NCBI GenBank assembly: GCA_964620125.1
Contig: CAZUGQ010000005.1
Span: 66,001-130,000 of the forward strand
Length of the DNA: 64,000 nt
Direction: 5' to 3'
Source of the DNA: OLB6 sp964620125
GTDB taxonomy: Bacteria > Bacteroidota > Ignavibacteria > Kapaibacteriales > Kapaibacteriaceae
Shown here: one piece after another, positions 53,835 through 62,606 of the stretch
Numbering within the stretch: position 1 is the stretch's first letter
How the letters are laid out: every line of letters begins with the position of its first letter
The notes under the pieces: model-generated
Seen by the model: only the letters and a program-made list of their open reading frames with translations
The model's database searches: none
What the model was told of the DNA's origin: nothing
Position numbers and translations under genes: made by a program

Positions 53835-55198
53835 GAACGTGCCAGATTCTGATAGAACCGAAGTGCTGCTTCAGCCCCTTTATGAAAGTTCTCTAGATGG
53901 AAATGCTCGTCAGGCGAATGCAGGTTCTCTGTGCTTAAACCGAAACCCATCAGTACAACAGGAACCTTAAGCACTGCATCGAACAGCTCCACAACCGGAA
54001 TAGAACCACCCTCGCGCTGGTATACACACGGAACACCAAAGGTTTGATGGAGAGCCAATGCGGCTGCTTCCATAGCAGTGTTCGGGCGCTGCACTAAAAC
54101 TGGATTAGCACCATGCAGGTCCGTCACGGTCACATGAACACCAGGTGGTGCCACTCTGGCAACGTGCCTCCGCACCAGCTCCACGATCTCCGTCGATGAT
54201 TGCTGTGGCACGAGTCGCATACTTACCTTGGCCATTGCTCGTGCTGGCAGCACAGTCTTTGCTCCGGGTGCCTGATACCCACCGGACAGGCCGTTTACAT
54301 CCAGGGTCGGACGTGACCAGAGCTTTTCAAGAGTGGTATATCCTTGCTCACCGCCCAATGCATCAACCTGTACATCATTCATCAATCGATCGTCAGTGAA
54401 GCCAAGCGCATCAAACTCACGTTTTTCTTCCTGGCTGAGCTCTAAAACCGAATCGTAAAAACCATCAATGGCAATCCTCCCGATAGGGTCTGTCATCGAA
54501 GCAATGATCCGACAAAGAGCGTTCAGCGGATTCACCACTGGGCCGCCATACGCACCGCTGTGAAGGTCTCGATTCGGACCTTGTACGTCGATCTGCACAT
54601 AGGCTAGACCACGCAGTCCAACAACCAGGCTTGGTTGCCCTGGCGCAAACATTGCCGTGTCGCTTACCACCACGGCTGAACACGAAAGTTTATCTGCATT
54701 GGCGCGAACGAACGGCGAAAGGTTGGGGCTACCAATCTCCTCCTCCCCTTCAATCAGCAGTTTGATGTTGACTGGAAGGGGGCTTGTGGCAATCAGACTC
54801 TCGATTGCCTTAATGTGTGCGAACACCTGGCCTTTGTCGTCAGTTGCTCCCCTTGCATACACCTTGCCATCGATGATTGTGGGTGTGAAGGGAGGATTGG
54901 TCCATAGGTCCACCGGATCAACTGGCTGCACATCGTAATGTCCATAGAACAAAACCGTTGGTGCATCTGGCGTTCCAGCAGGATGTTCCGCATACACAAT
55001 TGGGTGTCCCGGCGTGGGTATCACCTCTACAGTATTCATGCCAATGGTTATGAGGTGATTCCGAAGCCATTCTGCACACTCAGCCACATTCTCAGCGTGG
55101 GTGGTGGAGGTGCTGATGGATGGAATTGAAAGGAACTCCATCAGCTCTTTTTCGCGATGTGTGCGGAGATTGGCAAGGTGTTCCAAAGCAGATTGCAT
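53831..55198 (-). CDS. M20-family dipeptidase/zinc peptidase
   Basis: This 455-residue metallopeptidase has the zinc-binding pattern FYGHYDVQPVDP, GATDDKGQ (bridging Asp), LIEGEEEIGS (catalytic Glu pair) and VVSDTAMF. A dimerisation domain lies about 200-330 (GLRGLAYVQIDVQGPNRDLHSGAYGG), and FGLSTENLHSPDEHFHLENF holds the last histidine. It matches the CNDP/DapE-like dipeptidase subgroup. The ATG at 55198 is chosen because upstream frame sequence is not family-like. It is the first gene of a three-gene operon. Confidence 0.93.
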   Translation of the reverse strand: MQSALEHLANLRTHREKELMEFLSIPSISTSTTHAENVAECAEWLRNHLITIGMNTVEVIPTPGHPIVYAEHPAGTPDAPTVLFYGHYDVQPVDPVDLWTNPPFTPTIIDGKVYARGATDDKGQVFAHIKAIESLIATSPLPVNIKLLIEGEEEIGSPNLSPFVRANADKLSCSAVVVSDTAMFAPGQPSLVVGLRGLAYVQIDVQGPNRDLHSGAYGGPVVNPLNALCRIIASMTDPIGRIAIDGFYDSVLELSQEEKREFDALGFTDDRLMNDVQVDALGGEQGYTTLEKLWSRPTLDVNGLSGGYQAPGAKTVLPARAMAKVSMRLVPQQSSTEIVELVRRHVARVAPPGVHVTVTDLHGANPVLVQRPNTAMEAAALALHQTFGVPCVYQREGGSIPVVELFDAVLKVPVVLMGFGLSTENLHSPDEHFHLENFHKGAEAALRFYQNLARS

Positions 55199-55326
55199 GG
55201 TCGGCGAAGGTTGGTGAGGACAACTTGATGGTGTGAAGATAGTGATCAGTGTTGCGACAAGAGGACGTTTGGACGATGTTTGTGTGGCAGGAATGTAATG
55301 GAAATCACAAACCATGTTGCCGAATC

Positions 55327-55986
55327 GTGAATAGCGAGTTAATTCTTCATCTGTCCTACCTGTTATTGGTGGGAGCCTCGCTTGTGCGCAATATCCTTCC
55401 ACTTCGCGTGCTAGCTGTGGGTTCGGGAATCGCAGCAGTGATTTACGACCTTGGTATAAATCAGCTTTCAATGGTACTGTGGGAAGCCTCGTTTACAGTA
55501 ATAAACCTTGTTCAGATCGGCATTCTCATTTACGAACGCAGGCGTGCACGTCTTACGCCAGAAGAGGAAGCACTCCGCCTTCGGTTGTTTGCACATCTAA
55601 GTGTGGTTGATTTCCACAGGCTTATCCGAACTGGTACGTGGGTGTCCACAACGGAAGGTGAAACACTTACCGTGCAAGGCCAGCCTGTATCTCGAATCGT
55701 GTTGATCACTGATGGAGCCACATCTGTTGATGTTGATGGAAGAGTGGTCGCCTATTGCCGTCAGGGCGATTTCATTGGAGAAATGGCCTTTGTTTCTGGC
55801 AATATGGCTTCGGCTACGGTTCGAACTATTGCTGCAACTCGGTATCTTATGTGGAGGTTCACCGATTTAAAGCAACTCCTTGAACGACATCCTGATATCA
55901 GCACAGCCCTTCAATCGGTGTTCAACAGGAATCTCATCGAGAAACTTTCTCGTGAGGCAATGACGAAGTCTGACCCCGTTACCTGA
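55327..55986 (+). CDS. Membrane protein with Popeye-like N-terminus and cyclic-nucleotide-binding-type domain
   Basis: This protein has about 219 residues from a GTG; the frame is open from 55249 and an ATG at 55276 is possible. The N-terminal ~75 residues hold about three membrane spans in a Popeye-like pattern (SYLLLVGASLVRNILPLRVLAVGSGIAAVIYDL ... VINLVQIGILIYERR). Residues about 85-200 form a CNMP-binding-like beta barrel (GRVVAYCRQGDFIGEMAFVSGNMASATVRTI), where GEMAF replaces the classical FGE-RAA phosphate-binding cassette. Binding of cAMP is therefore not assured. No cyclase is nearby. Confidence 0.75.
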   Translation: MNSELILHLSYLLLVGASLVRNILPLRVLAVGSGIAAVIYDLGINQLSMVLWEASFTVINLVQIGILIYERRRARLTPEEEALRLRLFAHLSVVDFHRLIRTGTWVSTTEGETLTVQGQPVSRIVLITDGATSVDVDGRVVAYCRQGDFIGEMAFVSGNMASATVRTIAATRYLMWRFTDLKQLLERHPDISTALQSVFNRNLIEKLSREAMTKSDPVT

Positions 55987-56016
55987 CCGTTGTTCCACCA
56001 TGGCCTGCCTTGTCGA

Positions 56017-56850
56017 ATGAAGATTCTTGATCTCGAAGGACCACTCCAACTAACCAACGATGGACAGCTTGAGGTGGTTTTCTTAGGCACGGGTACGGCT
56101 TTTTCACGGTCGTTGTACCAAACCAACTTCCTCATCATCAAAGGAGATACACATCTCCTTGTGGATTTTGGAATGACTGGTCCGCAAGCGCTGGCAGACC
56201 TTGGTCGGTCTGCCGAGGATATCAATGCCGTTCTACCCACACATTCACACGCCGATCATATTGGTGGTATTGAGTACCTTACGCGATCGATATGTGGGTA
56301 TTCCAAGTGGTCGGGAAAAGCTCATCATGCTGGTTACGGACGAATACCGCAAGGTACTGTGGGAACAAAGTTTGCGAGGGGGCTTGGAATACAATGAACT
56401 GAATACCGAAGGCAAGCGGCTTTCATTCGACGACTTCTATGAAGTTCATCCCATACCGCGCATTGCGAGCATGAATGGCCGGGCAGTGTTTCGAACAAAC
56501 TTTCGCGGTATAGAGCTGGAACTATTCCACACAAATCATATTCCAGGTNNNNNNNNNNNNNNNCCTTCATCACTTACGGCCTACTGATTGATAATAAGGT
56601 TTTCGTATCTGGCGACACGAAGTTCGACTCGTCTTTGATAGAGATGTACGATGATCGGTCAGTAGTGATGTTCCACGATGCTAGCCTAACACGAAACGCC
56701 GTTCATGCATCGTTCAATGAACTCCGAACACTGCCTGATGAAACACGAAAAAAGATGTATTTGATGCATTATCAGGACGATGCAACAGAGGAAGATGCAG
56801 CGGGGTTCGCTGGTCTAGCTCTGCGTAAAACGCGGTACATTTTCGAGTGA
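56017..56850 (+). pseudogene. MBL-fold hydrolase (RNase Z-like), broken by a frameshift and an assembly gap
   Basis: Three pieces belong together. From the ATG at 56017 comes VVFLGTGTAFSRSLYQTNFLI and the metal motif THSHADHIGG. A +1 shift around 56275-56285 then moves to RDRYVGIPSGREKLIMLVTDEYR ... FHTNHIPG. After 15 unknown bases (56549-56563) the first frame resumes with LLIDNKVFVSGDTKFD and FHDASL, ending at 56850. This resembles ribonuclease Z-type MBL proteins. Because the shift lies near a gap, a sequencing or assembly error is more likely than true decay. The 3' end overlaps bshA by 36 bp. Confidence 0.75.
56549..56563. other. Assembly gap (15 N)
   Basis: Unknown bases lie inside the MBL hydrolase gene. 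The reading frames on either side differ, so the gap length is probably wrong. Confidence 0.99.
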
Positions 56851-57984
56851 TAGAGATTCTCGCTCTTCAAGTGTTCGCAGATACATCTGTTCGTAGATCG
56901 GTACAACAAGATCAATGTCGAACTTCTCTACCGCTCTTTTACGAGCCGATAGCTTAAAAGCCTGCATTTTCTTAGGGCTTGTTAGGAGATCAACACAGTA
57001 TTTGGCCATTCGCTGAACGTCTCCAAGCTCGGCCAGGTATCCACTTTCACCATGTTCAACAACTTCGCCAATGCCGCCGATGTTTGTTGCCACAACGGGC
57101 ACTCCACACGCCATCGCCTCCAAAGCAGATAAACCAAAGCTTTCCTGTTGGGATGGTAACAGGAAGATATCAGCAGTGCTGATGATCTCTGGAAGTCCAT
57201 TCTGCTTTCCAAGAAACATCACGTGCTCGGATACGCCGAGCTCTCTACACAATCGCTCGGTTTCGCTTCTATCGGGTCCATCGCCCACAAGAACAAGGCG
57301 CGCATTCACACTCTTTCGCACCTCTGCAAGGATTCGAACAGTGTCCTGTACTCGCTTCACCGGCCTGAAATTTGATACATGGATAAGCACATGCGCTCCA
57401 TCCTTCTTGATTTGCCGTTCTAAGTCGCTACAGGGTGTGTATTGATATTGATTGGTGTCAACAAAATTGGGTATTACCTGGATGTCTACTCCTGGTCCAA
57501 AGTTCTGTAGTGTGCGCTCGGCAAGGTGAGCAGAAACGGCAGTAACAACATCACTCTTCTGTAGTGAAAATCGCACGAGAGGATGAAACGTTGGTTCAAG
57601 ACCTACAAGTGTGATATCAGTGCCATGAAGAGTGGTTACCAGCTTGAACGGCTGTTTATCCTTGAGTATCTGAGCAGCTAAAAAACCACTGATAGCGTGA
57701 GGAATAGCATAGTGCACATGCACAACGTCGAGTGATTCATATCTTGCGACCTCGACAATCTTGCCCGCTAATGCAAGCGTATAGAGGTTGAATTCAAGCA
57801 ATGGATATTGCGGCGATTCTACCTCATGGAAAAAGATGTTGTCGCGGAACCTATCCAGACGCATCGGCTGTGCATAAGTGATGAAGTGCACTTGATGACC
57901 GCGCTTGGCAAGATTTAAGCCCAGTTCCGTGGCCAATACGCCACTTCCACCGTAGGTCGGGTAGCATACCATCCCGATCTTCAT
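56815..57984 (-). CDS. bshA: N-acetyl-alpha-D-glucosaminyl L-malate synthase
   Basis: It catalyses the first step of bacillithiol synthesis (UDP-GlcNAc plus L-malate). The 389-residue GT4 enzyme starts MKIGMVCYPTYGGSGVLATELG, the BshA hallmark, then has FITYAQPMRLDRF, VHVHYAIPHAISGFLA, TTLHGTDITLVG, HVSNFRPVKRVQDTV and the donor-site LLPSQQESFGLSALEAMACGVPVVATNIGG. Bacillithiol is known from Bacteroidota and Bacillota. bshB and bshC are not in the window. It is divergent from the IMPACT gene. Confidence 0.96.
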   Translation of the reverse strand: MKIGMVCYPTYGGSGVLATELGLNLAKRGHQVHFITYAQPMRLDRFRDNIFFHEVESPQYPLLEFNLYTLALAGKIVEVARYESLDVVHVHYAIPHAISGFLAAQILKDKQPFKLVTTLHGTDITLVGLEPTFHPLVRFSLQKSDVVTAVSAHLAERTLQNFGPGVDIQVIPNFVDTNQYQYTPCSDLERQIKKDGAHVLIHVSNFRPVKRVQDTVRILAEVRKSVNARLVLVGDGPDRSETERLCRELGVSEHVMFLGKQNGLPEIISTADIFLLPSQQESFGLSALEAMACGVPVVATNIGGIGEVVEHGESGYLAELGDVQRMAKYCVDLLTSPKKMQAFKLSARKRAVEKFDIDLVVPIYEQMYLRTLEERESLSLENVPRFTQS

Positions 57985-58008
57985 GTTTGGTCCTGCATGT
58001 GTGTGTTC

Positions 58009-58629
58009 ATGTCAACCCCTGTACTTCAACCGCTGACGATTCGAGGGCCTGTATCGTTCGAAACTGAGGTCCGCCGATCAAGGTTCCTAGCTTTTCTTTT
58101 TCCTGCGTCCTCCCGTGAACAGGCGCAACGCCTCGTTGAAAATATCAGGTCTGATCACGCCGACGCTGTGCATCATTGTTTTGCGTGGAGACTTGGCACG
58201 CTGGGAATGGAGTATAGAATGAGTGACGACGGTGAGCCATCCGGCTCAGCCGGCAAGCCAATGCTGTTCGCTTTGCAGCAAGCCAAGCTTACGAATGTTG
58301 TTGCTGTGGTTGCCCGCTACTTTGGTGGTGTGAAGCTGGGTGTTGGTCCGTTGGCCCGCGCCTATGCCGAATCAACGCGTGCTGCGATAGGTCAGGCCCA
58401 GTTGATACCTGTGATTGAAATGGCTACGCTGCTTGTACACTGCCTTTACGAGGACGTTACAAAGATTATCACTCTTCTCGAAGAGGTGGAAGCAACGTTT
58501 CAGCCAACCTATAGCGATTCCGTGTTGTTCGAAGCAAACGTACCAACACTCCGATTGGAATACTTGAAGAACGAGATTCTCACACGTACAAATGCAAGAG
58601 CGGGCTTCTCAAAAATCGCCGCCGAGTGA
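58009..58629 (+). CDS. YigZ/IMPACT-family protein
   Basis: This protein has about 206 residues (an ATG at 57997 would add four). The UPF0029 N-terminal domain is well conserved: RSRFLAFLFPASSREQAQRLVENIR, HHCFAWRL, MSDDGEPSGSAGKPML and VVAVVARYFGGVKLGVGPLARAYAESTR. A C-terminal ~65-residue ferredoxin-like domain follows. IMPACT relatives bind nucleic acids or inhibit Gcn2 in eukaryotes; the bacterial role is unclear. Its stop overlaps the next convergent gene by 21 bp. Confidence 0.92.
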   Translation: MSTPVLQPLTIRGPVSFETEVRRSRFLAFLFPASSREQAQRLVENIRSDHADAVHHCFAWRLGTLGMEYRMSDDGEPSGSAGKPMLFALQQAKLTNVVAVVARYFGGVKLGVGPLARAYAESTRAAIGQAQLIPVIEMATLLVHCLYEDVTKIITLLEEVEATFQPTYSDSVLFEANVPTLRLEYLKNEILTRTNARAGFSKIAAE

Positions 58630-61600
58630 GAATAAATAGATTGGAGCCGACATGGACCCGTTGGCCTCATGGCGCCAGGCTACGTCGAAACGCAGTGGCA
58701 GTCCTAATGCCAGCGACCTGATGCCAAAACCGGTACTAAACAGGATGGGATCCGATGCTACAAGGCGGGTGTTTTCGATCGTTGTCCCCGGTACGCCATT
58801 TTCATCCCATGCTCCTCCAGCATCAAAAAACACCTGCCCCTGCAAGCCCTGGAACAACGAAGGTAACGGCCCAGCCTGCAGTGCTATTAACAGTGGGAAT
58901 CTGAGCTCCGCATTTGCTACGAAATATTGCGAACCATTGCGTTCATTAAGCGCATACCCACGCAAGGGCCAGCCCGGACGTGTAAACGCAAAATCTTCAG
59001 GATTCTGAAACGGCCACCCCGCGATGCCGAAATATCGATTGAACCAGTTGTCTATGCCACCAATAAAAAACTTCTGAGGATCGGGTCCTACGCTCATCCC
59101 GCCATTTCCACGAAGTGCCAAGGTATAATTGCCGCCCAGATGCAGGTACTCGCGGAGATCAGCCCGCATTGTTGCAAATGCTAAACCGTTGGAACCTATG
59201 GGCGGTGAGCCTTCTACGGTAAAGTTGAGCCTCGTACCCTTGATTGGTGCCCAAAAGCCCATGATCGCGTCATCAAAGACGTACGAAGCCGCTGGAACAA
59301 CAACAAAACGATCTAAACTTGGTTGGCGCGGATCGTCGATATTTTCGCGCGTCATTGCCTGCGCTTGCATGCCAAGGTCCACCCTGGCGTATCTGCTGAA
59401 TGGAATGGATGCCCAGCCAGCGCCACCATAGGTTCTTAACCTGTTCAGGTAAACGTACGGCCCTTGCTGAACATACGTGTATCCTGCATTGTGGAAGGCA
59501 GCAAAACTGTAATCGATAACAAGGGGCTTGTAGTTGTACTGTAGGAAGAAATTACTATTCGTGAGGTCGAGAAACAGGTTCGCCTGGAAATAGATCTCAT
59601 GGTCTCCCAGCATGTCGGTAAACAGCATCTGCGCAGTGCCCTGTGCCCCGAACCAGTTGCTGTACCCTGCTGAACCAGTCACAACGTCGGGCGAAAAGGA
59701 AACCTTATAATCCTTTGGCGCAAAATCCACCATTCCTTCACCAGCTTTTGCCGAACCCGCAGGGTCGGCATTCACTACGTCTTCATTGGGTGGTACCATA
59801 GCGGTTCTGGAGAAGTCTACGTCGAACGTGCCGTAGCTGAACTCCTCCACGGCTGCCTCAGCCCCCTCCCGGTCCATGATGCTTGCAAGAGAGTTACGCT
59901 CGTCAAGCTCGTCCTGACGGAATCGTGTTAGAGGCAGACTGTCACGAACCGGTAAATCAAAAGGATACTTAAGAATAAACAGATCATAACCAACCCGATT
60001 CTGTGATGCAAAGAGGAGCTTGGTACCATCACGCGAGAGTGAAATCTGGCTAACCTCTTGCAGAGAATTGGAACGAGCCTTCTTTTCTCCACTAGCAAGA
60101 TTCAGTTCCCATAGGTTGGTAATGCCATTGTAGTCTGCGGTGAAGAGCAATGACTTATGGTCAGGTGCTACAACAATGGAGTACTTACCAACGAAAGGAT
60201 CATTCGTGAGGCGTTTGATGACTCTGTCGTCTAAGGTAATGCTATAGATGTCACGCTGTTTAACGTCATGCGTCCACATCTCAAAGTTTTCCTGGTTCTG
60301 CATGCCGTCAACATACCGGCCTCGGTCAGAGATAAAGTATACGGTGCTGCCATCGGGTGCCCAGGTGGGTTCCAAATCCGTGAAGATGTCGTTAGTCAGT
60401 TGCGAGAGTTCCTTCGTCTGCAGGTCGTAGATGTATATGTCACTCTGTACACCTCCTGGAGCTGCATCAAAGGCAATCCGCCTTCCGTCTGGCGACCAGG
60501 CTACACCACCGATGGTTTGTATGTCATGTGTTACAACTTCGTAGTCGCCGTTGTCGGCATGTACCAAGTAAATACCGTCCGTCTTTCCGGCCTTGGCACC
60601 AACGGCAAGCATGGTTCCCTCCGGGTTCCATGAAATGCCTGGTGTAAGAAAGTTGAGTTCTTCAAAATCGGTAGCGCGAGAACTGCTGGCAATCTTCCAG
60701 ATGTCCTTCGTTTGTAAATCCATCACATACAGTGCAAACAGTCCGTCTCCCCTATCGCTAATAAATGCAACGCGCTCACCGTTTGGTGAAATGGCAGGTG
60801 ATGTGTTGTAGAAGTTCTCTTCCTTCTGATGGTTCGTGAGCCGTGTGGCCCAATCTTCCACATAGTCGTAGCGGTCAACATCCGGGAAATAATACTTCTT
60901 TGTGTCCTTTGCCCATTGCTCAGACATCTCTTCAAAGTTCATTCCGAAGGCTGCCATGAACGTGGCGTTGATATCTCCAATCGCACGGAACCGATTAAGT
61001 ACCTCACCAACCTTGCCTGCACCATACTTCTGCGCCACATAACTCCAGAATGCCTGGCCACCTCGGTAGGCAAAGTAACCGTTCAGTTGATGCAAACCCT
61101 TCAGGTACTCACTAACTGCTACATCGCGCATAAACTGATCGGTCTTTACATCCAACCCGCCTACACTGCTGTACTCAGCAAAGCCTTCGTTCATCCACAA
61201 GGGCAGAATGGCCTTCGCCGTGTTGCTCATCAATGACTGAATGGAGCCACCATAAAACATGTCGTTAAGCACGGCATGCACAAGCTCGTGATGGATAACG
61301 TGCGCAAACTTTGCATAGTCGCCTTCAAATGGAACAACGATGCGATTCTTGAACAGCTCAGTTACACCACCAATGCCTTCCGACATGAACTCGTCTATCA
61401 CATTGGTTTGCTGGAACTGGTTGTGCGAACTGTATACGATGAAGACAATCCGCTTTGTGATTGAGTAACTCAACGTGCCTTCGATTTCGCGAAGTGCCTT
61501 CTCTGCTTGCTTGGCGGTGAATTTGGCTGCATAGTCTCCCCCTTGGTGGAAGTACACGTCGAAGTTCTCAGACTGAATGTACTTCCATTGAAACTGCTCG

Positions 61601-61659
61601 TACTGCACCTTGTTTTTGCCGAAGGGCAACGCACCGGAGAACTGTGCACAGAGCGGTAT
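58609..61659 (-). CDS. Giant secreted protein: zinc-peptidase domain, TolB-like propeller and outer-membrane barrel (5' end in gap)
   Basis: At least 1016 residues are readable; the start lies in or beyond the N gap. The coding sequence before the gap reads IPLCAQF, the tail of a signal peptide. Counting from LPFGKNK, residues ~20-250 are a peptidase-MA-type domain with HELVH (about 114-118) and, downstream, NEGFAEY, both needed for zinc binding. Residues ~280-590 are PD40/TolB-like blades (ISPNGERVAFISDRGDGLFALYVMD, WSPDGRRIAFDAAP, WAPDGSTVYFISDRG). Residues ~650-1006 look like an outer-membrane barrel ending SAPIYLFSLGGDF. The combined role is unknown; a surface protease or assembly factor is possible. 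Confidence 0.85.
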   Translation of the reverse strand: MPLCAQFSGALPFGKNKVQYEQFQWKYIQSENFDVYFHQGGDYAAKFTAKQAEKALREIEGTLSYSITKRIVFIVYSSHNQFQQTNVIDEFMSEGIGGVTELFKNRIVVPFEGDYAKFAHVIHHELVHAVLNDMFYGGSIQSLMSNTAKAILPLWMNEGFAEYSSVGGLDVKTDQFMRDVAVSEYLKGLHQLNGYFAYRGGQAFWSYVAQKYGAGKVGEVLNRFRAIGDINATFMAAFGMNFEEMSEQWAKDTKKYYFPDVDRYDYVEDWATRLTNHQKEENFYNTSPAISPNGERVAFISDRGDGLFALYVMDLQTKDIWKIASSSRATDFEELNFLTPGISWNPEGTMLAVGAKAGKTDGIYLVHADNGDYEVVTHDIQTIGGVAWSPDGRRIAFDAAPGGVQSDIYIYDLQTKELSQLTNDIFTDLEPTWAPDGSTVYFISDRGRYVDGMQNQENFEMWTHDVKQRDIYSITLDDRVIKRLTNDPFVGKYSIVVAPDHKSLLFTADYNGITNLWELNLASGEKKARSNSLQEVSQISLSRDGTKLLFASQNRVGYDLFILKYPFDLPVRDSLPLTRFRQDELDERNSLASIMDREGAEAAVEEFSYGTFDVDFSRTAMVPPNEDVVNADPAGSAKAGEGMVDFAPKDYKVSFSPDVVTGSAGYSNWFGAQGTAQMLFTDMLGDHEIYFQANLFLDLTNSNFFLQYNYKPLVIDYSFAAFHNAGYTYVQQGPYVYLNRLRTYGGAGWASIPFSRYARVDLGMQAQAMTRENIDDPRQPSLDRFVVVPAASYVFDDAIMGFWAPIKGTRLNFTVEGSPPIGSNGLAFATMRADLREYLHLGGNYTLALRGNGGMSVGPDPQKFFIGGIDNWFNRYFGIAGWPFQNPEDFAFTRPGWPLRGYALNERNGSQYFVANAELRFPLLIALQAGPLPSLFQGLQGQVFFDAGGAWDENGVPGTTIENTRLVASDPILFSTGFGIRSLALGLPLRFDVAWRHEANGSMSAPIYLFSLGGDF

Positions 61660-61713
61660 NNNNNNNNNNNNNNNNNNNNNNNNNNNNNNNNNNNNNNNNN
61701 NNNNNNNNNNNNN
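61660..61713. other. Assembly gap (54 N)
   Basis: Unknown bases hide the start codon and signal peptide of the peptidase-propeller-barrel gene. Confidence 0.99.
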
Positions 61714-61751
61714 TGACCAGATGAACCCGTCAACAGTTACTCTGACAAAAA

Positions 61752-62579
61752 TCAGGAATGTTGACGTCGTTGCCGTCCTCTTCGCGTAATGGCCTCGAGC
61801 GCTAACTCGGCAGCTCGCTGCTCGGCATCTTTCTTATTACGTCCAGTACCGGTACCCATGGCCTGCTCACCTACAATGACCTCAACGGTGAATACCTTGT
61901 CGTGATCGGGTCCCTCTTCATTGATCACTACGTACCTGGGTGTTCCCTGACCCTTCGCCTGTGCTGCTTCGAGCAGTAGACTTTTGTAGTTGGTATCGTG
62001 TACTAGGCTTTCATTCACCATGATTGGCAGCAGCTTTTCGACGATGAAGCCTCGGGCTTCTTCGAAACCATTGTCGAGGTACACGGCGGCAATCAAGGCT
62101 TCGAGTGCATCAGCAAGGAGTCCGTCGTTTCCTTTTTCAAGCGATTGTCGGGCGCTATAGCTTAAAAAAATGAACCGCTCCAGTCCTAAGGTTCTTGCAC
62201 AAATCGCAAGTGACTTTTTGTTCACCAGCCATGAACGCATCTTGGTGAGTTCACCTTCGAGAACCCGCTTGTTGTTGTAGAACAGATATTCTGCTGTAAC
62301 GAATCCCAGAATGGCGTCACCAAGGAATTCTAAGCGTTCATTGGATCGGTGACCACGTTCGTTAACAACTTGCAGATATGAACGATGGGTGAGTGCCTGC
62401 TCGTACAACGCAGTGCTCTCGATGGGTAATCCAACTAACTTCTGCAGGTCCGCCCGTGCTTTCTCGTCAAGCAAATTGAGTGGCGGGAACAGCTCACGAA
62501 ACTCCTGCTGCTCACCAGTGGTCTTCTGACCTGTGAGCTTTAGAAGATTGTCGTACAGATGTCTAACGAGGTCTTTCAC
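61752..62579 (-). CDS. rnc: Ribonuclease III
   Basis: It cleaves double-stranded RNA in rRNA and mRNA maturation. It is 275 residues long, and the signature NERLEFLGDAILG is near residue 80. The second metal-binding segment is DGLLADALEALIAAVYLDNG, and a double-stranded RNA-binding domain forms the C-terminus (NYKSLLLEAAQAKGQGTPRYVV ... GTGTGRNKKDAEQRAAELAL). The N-terminal ~35 residues are an extra stretch. The start is a GTG. It follows fabF by 27 bp, giving the order acpP-fabF-rnc that is common in many bacteria. Confidence 0.96.
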   Translation of the reverse strand: MKDLVRHLYDNLLKLTGQKTTGEQQEFRELFPPLNLLDEKARADLQKLVGLPIESTALYEQALTHRSYLQVVNERGHRSNERLEFLGDAILGFVTAEYLFYNNKRVLEGELTKMRSWLVNKKSLAICARTLGLERFIFLSYSARQSLEKGNDGLLADALEALIAAVYLDNGFEEARGFIVEKLLPIMVNESLVHDTNYKSLLLEAAQAKGQGTPRYVVINEEGPDHDKVFTVEVIVGEQAMGTGTGRNKKDAEQRAAELALEAITRRGRQRRQHS

Positions 62580-62606
62580 TGGGTACTTGCCTGCAAGCGA
62601 TCCCGT

